Assembly (NCBI GenBank): GCA_026003495.1
Contig: BPHK01000001.1
Span: 186,001 to 250,000 of the forward strand
DNA from: Candidatus Kapaibacterium sp.
GTDB lineage: Bacteria; Bacteroidota; Ignavibacteria; Kapaibacteriales; NICIL-2
Direction of reading: 5' to 3'
Length of the DNA: 64,000 bases
Below, one piece after another: positions 59,096 to 64,000 of this stretch. Both the position numbers and the translations under genes were made by a program. The first letter of the stretch is position 1, and the number at the start of each line of letters is the position of its first letter. The notes under the pieces are model-generated. The model saw only the letters and a program-made list of their open reading frames with translations. It did not search any database and was not told where the DNA came from.

Positions 59096-60173
59096 CCCGC
59101 AGCGCTGGCGACTGCGCCAGCTCCGCCAGGCAGTGCATGCAGCAAAACTCGATGCAGCGCTGCTGGTGCATTTGCCTTCGATCCGCTACCTGACACGCTT
59201 TTCGGGATCGAATGCTACTGTGCTTGTGCTCGAGCGGAGCGTACACTTTTTCACCGACGATCGCTACGCCGAGCAAGTCAAAGCAGAGCTTGCGCAGTTG
59301 CCGAACCTCGTCATCCACATCACGCGCGAGGTACTTCCAGACGTTGCCACGATCTGCCGCAGCCGCGGTGTCAAGCGACTCGGCATCGAGGAGCGGGCGA
59401 TGTCGGTGGCAAGCTACCGCGTTCTCCGCAAGTATATGCGCGGGATTGCGCTCCGGCCGCTACCATCGCTAGAGCAGCTCTGGATGCGCAAGTTCCCCGA
59501 GGAGGTAGAGGCGATCCGCACTGCTGCACGCATAGCCAGCAGCGTTTACGAGGAAGTCCTTCCGCTCGTTCGCCCTGGCATGCGAGAACGCGAATTAGCA
59601 GCAGAGCTTTCCTACCGTGCCCGTCAGAAGGGGTCGGATGCCGACGCGTTCGAAATCATCGTCGTCGCAGGCGAGCATGGCGCGTTTGTCCACGGACGCG
59701 CATCCGATCGGAAGTTCCGCAAGGGCGATGTGATCACTGTTGATTTCGGTTGCCGCGTTGGGGGTTTCCACAGTGACATGACACGCACGTTTGCGCTCGG
59801 GAAGCCTCCGAAGGAAGCGCTCCGTGCGTGGGAAGTCGTCACAAGTGCGCATGCTGCGGCGTTGGAACACCTTCGCGCAGGTGCAAGTGCTGCTGCTGTT
59901 GATCGCGCAGCGCGGCAGGTTATCGAGCGTGCAGGCTATGGCGACTACTTTCGCCATTCGCTCGGGCACGGGCTTGGCATCGAGGTGCACGAAGCACCAG
60001 CGCTCTCGCCACGCAACCCCAACGGGATAATCCCCGCCGAGTGCGTCGTCACGATCGAACCCGGCATCTATCTCCCTGGCCGCTTTGGGATGCGGCTGGA
60101 AGATGACGTCTATGTCGGGCGCGACCGCATCGAGCTGCTCACAACCGCACCACGCCAGATGATCCAGCTCTAA
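59085..60173 (+). CDS. M24 aminopeptidase (Xaa-Pro peptidase-like)
   Basis: A 362-aa protein: creatinase-like N-domain (residues 1-125) and pita-bread domain. All five metal ligands are visible: D in VDFGCRVGGFH, D in SDMTRTFALG, H in HSLGHGLGIEVHEAP, E in VTIEPGIYLPG and E in MRLEDDVYVG. It probably cleaves Xaa-Pro dipeptides or peptide N-termini in the cytoplasm. The last codons overlap the convergent TonB-barrel gene by 4 bp. Confidence 0.94.
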   Translation: MQPDPQRWRLRQLRQAVHAAKLDAALLVHLPSIRYLTRFSGSNATVLVLERSVHFFTDDRYAEQVKAELAQLPNLVIHITREVLPDVATICRSRGVKRLGIEERAMSVASYRVLRKYMRGIALRPLPSLEQLWMRKFPEEVEAIRTAARIASSVYEEVLPLVRPGMRERELAAELSYRARQKGSDADAFEIIVVAGEHGAFVHGRASDRKFRKGDVITVDFGCRVGGFHSDMTRTFALGKPPKEALRAWEVVTSAHAAALEHLRAGASAAAVDRAARQVIERAGYGDYFRHSLGHGLGIEVHEAPALSPRNPNGIIPAECVVTIEPGIYLPGRFGMRLEDDVYVGRDRIELLTTAPRQMIQL

Positions 60174-63121
60174 GAGCCGCCGAACGCGCGCAGGAAGTAC
60201 GCCACGCTCAAGAGTGCGTAGCGTCGCAGAACGGTCGTCTGGACGTCCTCAACATAGCCGCTTCCCACATTCCGCGTGATCGAGTTGTTCCGATTGAGCA
60301 CGTCGAATACTGAGAGCCGCACTTCACCGCGACCGTCGAGGATGCGCTTGCCCACCGCGAGGTTGAGCAGCGGAACTCCAACGTTGTAGCCTTCTGCGAG
60401 CCCAACTGTCGCCACGTAGTTGAACTCAGTGGAAAACACCCATCCATCGAGCCAGGCGGAGGAATCGCTCGTGATGTAGGTGCCGCGCGCGAGGATGGTG
60501 TGCGTTGCAAAGCGCTGGTTGAGCTGGCTTCGAATCGTGTTCAGGACGGTATTCCACGCTGTGCGACCGCTGAGAGTGAAGTCGAGATTTTCGCTGATGT
60601 TGCTCGTGATGCTCAGGCCGGGGGTGACAATTGTCGAGTGGGCGATGTTCTCTTGGCCGTTGACAAGGCTCGGGTCGCGTTGGTAGGTGAGCGCCAGCGT
60701 TCCGCTGACGTTGAGCTTGACGGCATCGAGCAGTGTCACCGGCCGGCTGTAGAGCACAAACGCAGTCGCGTTCCAATAGCCGTCGAGATTGGTCGGACGC
60801 GACAGCTGCGTTCCAGCTGGAAGTATGAGGTTCTGGGTGCCATTGGCCAGGTCGAGAGCAATCGTTGTATCGCGCGCGGCAATAGTCGTTGCAGTCGCAA
60901 TTCGGCTATTGGTCAGATTCGCATTGAGCGAGACAAAGAACGACGATGCTGACGAAAGGTCGAACGTCCCATACGTGAGCCAAACGGTGTGGGTGTACTC
61001 TTGACTGAGCTGGGCGTTGCCGATGGAAAGTTGGAGCGGGTTGGTGTTGTCGAGCGCTTCCTGGAGCTGTCCGGGAGAGGGCAGATTCGTGCGCGTGGAG
61101 TACCATGCGCGGAAAAAGCTCGTCATCGCTGGGCGCGTTGTTACCGACAGCATTGGCAGAAGTGCTCGGAATTGTCGAGTGAGCGCGAACGTGGTGGGAG
61201 CCGTGCTTGCAAGCGATTGGGACTGATCAACGGCGAAGTTGAGCAGCTGCAAATCAGTACCGATTTCGATGTTCCAGATGCCAACATCACTTTGGCGCAT
61301 CATGGGACCCATACCACGCGGCGCAAAGCTGCGCATGAGGCCTTGCATCAGTTGAGTTGCAGCGCTGGTATCGGGCGAACCGAGGATAAGCTTGTACCGA
61401 ATGCCCGGGCGATGTTCGAGCCCGCTGCTCGAGGTGTGCCAATCGGCGTGAAATTCCTGGCCATTGCGTGGTTGGGTCCAGGATCGCTCCAGCTGGGATG
61501 TGGTGTTGGTGATGGTGTAGCCGAGCTGAAGCTGCTGTCGCTCAGCAAGCGGTTCGGTGTAGAGCATGTTCGCGCTCACGGTGCGGACGGTGCCGTCCTG
61601 TGGCTGCGCTGTCGTGAGTGTATCGAAGCGCGGTGCACCGTCGTAGTAGGCATTGAGCGAACTGGTGGATGGATCGCTTGCGTTCGTCTGCTGGTTCCAT
61701 TGCAGCCGCGCAGAGAGCGTTCGCCCGTCGGTGAGGAACCGGTGGCGGTAGAGCAGCTCGGAGTTTGTGGAAAAGCCGTTGCCGGTCGTTTTGCTCTGGG
61801 TGGAGAGTGCGTTGAGCAATGCATCGCTCTGCGCAAGGGTCTGCGTCAACGCTGTGCTCGAACGGTCGGTACTTTGCCAGGTAAAGCGTGGAGTCAGCAG
61901 CAGCGAATTCATCGAGTCGAGCGTAATATCCGCGCGGAGATTGAGCCGGTGGTTCAGGTTGCGCGTTTCGGCGCTCGAACGCTGCATGTTCCGTTGCGTT
62001 GCAGAGTCTCCCAGGAAGAGCAGCCGGTCGAGCGATTGCTCCGCGTTGTTCGTTGAAGTGTTCAGGAAATAGCTCCCGCTGAGGTCTAACCACGAGCCGA
62101 ACTGGTTCGAGTAGTTGAGCGCTGCTGCGTGGCTTTGCGTAATGCCATCGGAGGGTGTCACCAAGAACGTGCTGAGAAATCCCGGCCCATCACCGCCGGG
62201 GCGATTGCGGCCCATGCTCTGCCCCATCGCACGGAAGGCACTCCCAACCATCCGCATGAACGGATTGCCACCGCCGAACATGCCGAGAAGGTCCTCGATT
62301 GCGAAGTTCTGCTGGTTGATGTTGTTGCTCATTCCCATCACTGACAGGCGCTGGTCGCCGCCCCAGTAGTTGACGTTCGCGCCGGCGGTGTAGCGGGTGT
62401 TTTCGCCATATCCAGCGTAGAGTTTGCCGAATTGGCCGTTGCGGCGGTCCGGGCGCGTGACGAGATTGATCGTCTTGATCCGCTGGCCATCGTCGAAGCG
62501 GGTAAACTGGGCTTGGTCGCTCATTTGGTCGAAGACTTGCACGCGTTCAATGATCTCAGCGGGAATTGTCCGCAGCGTTGCCATCGGATCTTGCCCGAAA
62601 AACGGTTTCCCGTCAACAAGAACGCGCTGCACAGTTTGCCCTTGCGCGCGGACTTGGCCGCTTTCGATTTCGACTCCTGGCAGCTTCCCGACGAGTTTAT
62701 CGGCATCGGCATTCCGCTCGGTCTTGAATTGGCTGGCGTTGTACTCGAGCGTATCGCCTTTGACTTCGATACGAGGCGCCGCTGCCTCGACGACAACGTC
62801 GCGCGCTTGCACGCTCGAGGGGCGAAGCCGCAGCGTTCCGAGTCGGAGCGTATCGCTCGCGCGAACGCGGAGCGCACGCACAAGGCTATCGTACCCAATC
62901 GAGCGCACGTGCAGCACGTAGAATCCCTCGGGAAGACGTAGAGAAAATCCGCCACTGCGATCGGTGATGGCACCGCCAACTACCGGGCCACCCGGACGCT
63001 GTACGGAAACTGTCGCGCCAAGCACCGGCGTCCCACTGCTACTATCGGCCACAACACCGACGACAACCTGCGCCGCCGCTGCAACCGAGACGAGAGCAAA
63101 CAACCACACGCGAGCAAGCAT
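60170..63121 (-). CDS. TonB-dependent-receptor-like outer-membrane protein (OMP_b-brl_3 type)
   Basis: 983 aa from ATG 63121 (signal MLARVWLFALVSVAAAAQ). A carboxypeptidase-regulatory-like domain (about 25-105: GTPVLGATVSVQRPGG, GGFSLRLPEGFYVLHVRSIG) precedes a plug-like domain (KLVGKLPGVEIESGQVRAQG, RVLVDGKPFFGQDPMATLRT, IIERVQVFDQMSDQAQF) and a long beta-barrel ending in an aromatic-rich strand. It lies in the outer membrane; the transported ligand is unknown and no partner SusD gene is present. Confidence 0.9.
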   Translation of the reverse strand: MLARVWLFALVSVAAAAQVVVGVVADSSSGTPVLGATVSVQRPGGPVVGGAITDRSGGFSLRLPEGFYVLHVRSIGYDSLVRALRVRASDTLRLGTLRLRPSSVQARDVVVEAAAPRIEVKGDTLEYNASQFKTERNADADKLVGKLPGVEIESGQVRAQGQTVQRVLVDGKPFFGQDPMATLRTIPAEIIERVQVFDQMSDQAQFTRFDDGQRIKTINLVTRPDRRNGQFGKLYAGYGENTRYTAGANVNYWGGDQRLSVMGMSNNINQQNFAIEDLLGMFGGGNPFMRMVGSAFRAMGQSMGRNRPGGDGPGFLSTFLVTPSDGITQSHAAALNYSNQFGSWLDLSGSYFLNTSTNNAEQSLDRLLFLGDSATQRNMQRSSAETRNLNHRLNLRADITLDSMNSLLLTPRFTWQSTDRSSTALTQTLAQSDALLNALSTQSKTTGNGFSTNSELLYRHRFLTDGRTLSARLQWNQQTNASDPSTSSLNAYYDGAPRFDTLTTAQPQDGTVRTVSANMLYTEPLAERQQLQLGYTITNTTSQLERSWTQPRNGQEFHADWHTSSSGLEHRPGIRYKLILGSPDTSAATQLMQGLMRSFAPRGMGPMMRQSDVGIWNIEIGTDLQLLNFAVDQSQSLASTAPTTFALTRQFRALLPMLSVTTRPAMTSFFRAWYSTRTNLPSPGQLQEALDNTNPLQLSIGNAQLSQEYTHTVWLTYGTFDLSSASSFFVSLNANLTNSRIATATTIAARDTTIALDLANGTQNLILPAGTQLSRPTNLDGYWNATAFVLYSRPVTLLDAVKLNVSGTLALTYQRDPSLVNGQENIAHSTIVTPGLSITSNISENLDFTLSGRTAWNTVLNTIRSQLNQRFATHTILARGTYITSDSSAWLDGWVFSTEFNYVATVGLAEGYNVGVPLLNLAVGKRILDGRGEVRLSVFDVLNRNNSITRNVGSGYVEDVQTTVLRRYALLSVAYFLRAFGGS

Positions 63122-63239
63122 TCGTCCAAGAAGCGAAAGTGAATGAGCAATGCAACGCCATAAGACGCAGCCAGTGCCAAAACGTTGAACAGTGCCAAGT
63201 GTTGCACGTGCCGAACACGGAAATGTCACAGGCTGCGTC

Positions 63240-63248
63240 TATTTGAGC
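63240..63248 (+). promoter_or_regulatory. Candidate -7 element for trxA
   Basis: TATTTGAGC 23 bp before ATG 63272, in the divergent gap with the TonB-barrel gene. Confidence 0.3.
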
Positions 63249-63271
63249 AGTTTCACACGGTCTTGTGTGCA

Positions 63272-63601
63272 ATGGCAACGTTAAGTCAACTGTTGGCTGG
63301 CGATCAGCCGGTGCTTGTGGATTTTTCTGCGGAGTGGTGCGGACCGTGCCAGATGCTCGCGCCCGTTCTCAAGGAGATTGCGCGGGAATTTTCCGGCAGG
63401 CTGACGGTTATCACCATTGACGTGGACAATCCGAAAAATCAAGCCTTCGCAGCATCGCAAGGGGTGCGGAGTGTGCCAACGCTGGTGCTGTTCCACCGCG
63501 GCACGCCAGTCTGGCGTGCCACTGGCTACCGTCCGGCTGCGCAGCTATCTGGCGAGCTACAGCGGCAGCTTTCCGCACTCGAGCAAGCAGTTCAGTCATA
63601 A
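63272..63601 (+). CDS. trxA: Thioredoxin
   Basis: A 109-aa protein with the redox motif WCGPC in VLVDFSAEWCGPCQML, the buried DVDN region and the cis-proline in VRSVPTLVLF. It is a general cytoplasmic disulfide reductase. ATG 63272 was chosen because MATLSQLLAGDQPVLVDF fits the thioredoxin length. Its 3' end overlaps the convergent partial gene by 10 bp. Confidence 0.96.
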   Translation: MATLSQLLAGDQPVLVDFSAEWCGPCQMLAPVLKEIAREFSGRLTVITIDVDNPKNQAFAASQGVRSVPTLVLFHRGTPVWRATGYRPAAQLSGELQRQLSALEQAVQS

Positions 63602-64000
63602 GCAGCCTCGACCTGCTGGCGAACAGCCTCCCAATCCACGCCTGGTGCAAGGGTTGTGCGCTCCAGATGCGTTGCCATCGAGGGAATCGGCACCCAGAGT
63701 GTCCATCGCTTCCCGAAGAGAATGCGACGCCAACCGTAGTACCACGCTTTCGCCATGATCGTTGCTTCGATGGAGCTTCGAACGTTCCGGAGCAGATGGA
63801 ACACCGCGTGTTTAGTCAGCGCCATCCACATGCTTGCGTCGAAGTTTCCCTTCGCGTACGTTCGCCAGAGCGTGTGCGTGCGTCGAAGGATCGAGCGGCG
63901 GGTCAGAAACGTCAAGCATGCTGTTCCGGCTGAGCGCCAGTGGTAGCCTGCTGCATGCCGCATCTGCACGCAGCCGCGGTGGAGGGGCATCTGGTAGTAG
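63592..64000 (-). CDS. C-terminal part of a protein truncated by the window edge, possibly a glycosyltransferase
   Basis: The frame is open to the end of the window (codons YYQ precede the ATG at 63990), so the true start lies outside. The visible 135 residues are basic and tryptophan/arginine rich (GYHWRSAGTACLTFLTRRS, LWRTYAKGNFDASMWMALTK, AKAWYYGWRRILFGKRW), a composition often seen in the C-terminal membrane-associated region of family 2 glycosyltransferases. No catalytic motif is in view, so the assignment is weak. Confidence 0.5.
   Translation of the reverse strand, partial: YYQMPLHRGCVQMRHAAGYHWRSAGTACLTFLTRRSILRRTHTLWRTYAKGNFDASMWMALTKHAVFHLLRNVRSSIEATIMAKAWYYGWRRILFGKRWTLWVPIPSMATHLERTTLAPGVDWEAVRQQVEAAYD

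Overview
The window looks like a chromosomal piece of a moderately GC-rich Gram-negative bacterium of the Bacteroidota/Chlorobi assemblage; a Kapabacteria/Ignavibacteria-like lineage is my best guess, by inference only. Supporting signs are type IX secretion (T9SS) C-terminal sorting domains, a TonB-type outer-membrane barrel with an N-terminal carboxypeptidase-regulatory-like domain, a eukaryote-like IleRS, a bacterial deoxyhypusine-synthase homologue, and a recurrent TA(T/A)TTT(T/C)GC motif 20-50 bp upstream of start codons that resembles the Bacteroidota -7 promoter element.

Layout. 1-43.5 kb is dense housekeeping sequence in short operons with many 4-bp or longer gene overlaps: flippase and fbp; a deoxyhypusine-synthase homologue; a T9SS propeller protein with ribH; ileS; a DUF389 membrane operon; convergent YfhO and GT-C membrane proteins; tRNA-Leu; panB; a pair of M16 peptidases; crcB, a universal stress protein and a vWA protein; a four-gene late-flagellar cluster (flagellin-like, FlaG, FliT/FlgN-like, FlgM) behind a sigma-28-like promoter; ssb; an MCE protein; hpf; arginase; pdxH; argD; gabD; a DcuC-type carrier; lnt; accD; paaN. 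58.4-64 kb returns to ordinary genes (fatty-acid hydroxylase, M24 peptidase, TonB barrel, thioredoxin).

43.5-58.3 kb is an accessory island on the minus strand that resembles a phage-defence locus. In order of transcription it encodes a SNF2-type helicase (DrmD-like), an Eco57I/DISARM-type N6-adenine methyltransferase (DrmMI-like), an AT-rich PIN-domain gene, and a 1684-aa DEAH helicase with a DUF1998 region and a C-terminal Vsr/DUF559-like domain (DruE-like, or a DrmA-DrmB equivalent in one chain). No PLD nuclease (DrmC) is visible, so it is at best a DISARM/Druantia-like variant.

The most unusual object is the methyltransferase gene. It has been penetrated repeatedly by short palindromic repeats, by a DUF559 endonuclease cassette bordered by those repeats, and by a complete 23S-rRNA-IVS-type four-helix-bundle gene bracketed by an imperfect 30-bp inverted repeat. 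Nearly all of these insertions keep the host reading frame open. The remaining breaks in this gene, and four more in three genes at 16.2-18.8 kb, are all single-base +1 shifts. That could mean real decay with a strong bias or systematic insertion errors in the consensus. If the four +1 shifts in the methyltransferase are removed, 50253-55404 becomes one continuous 1715-codon frame.
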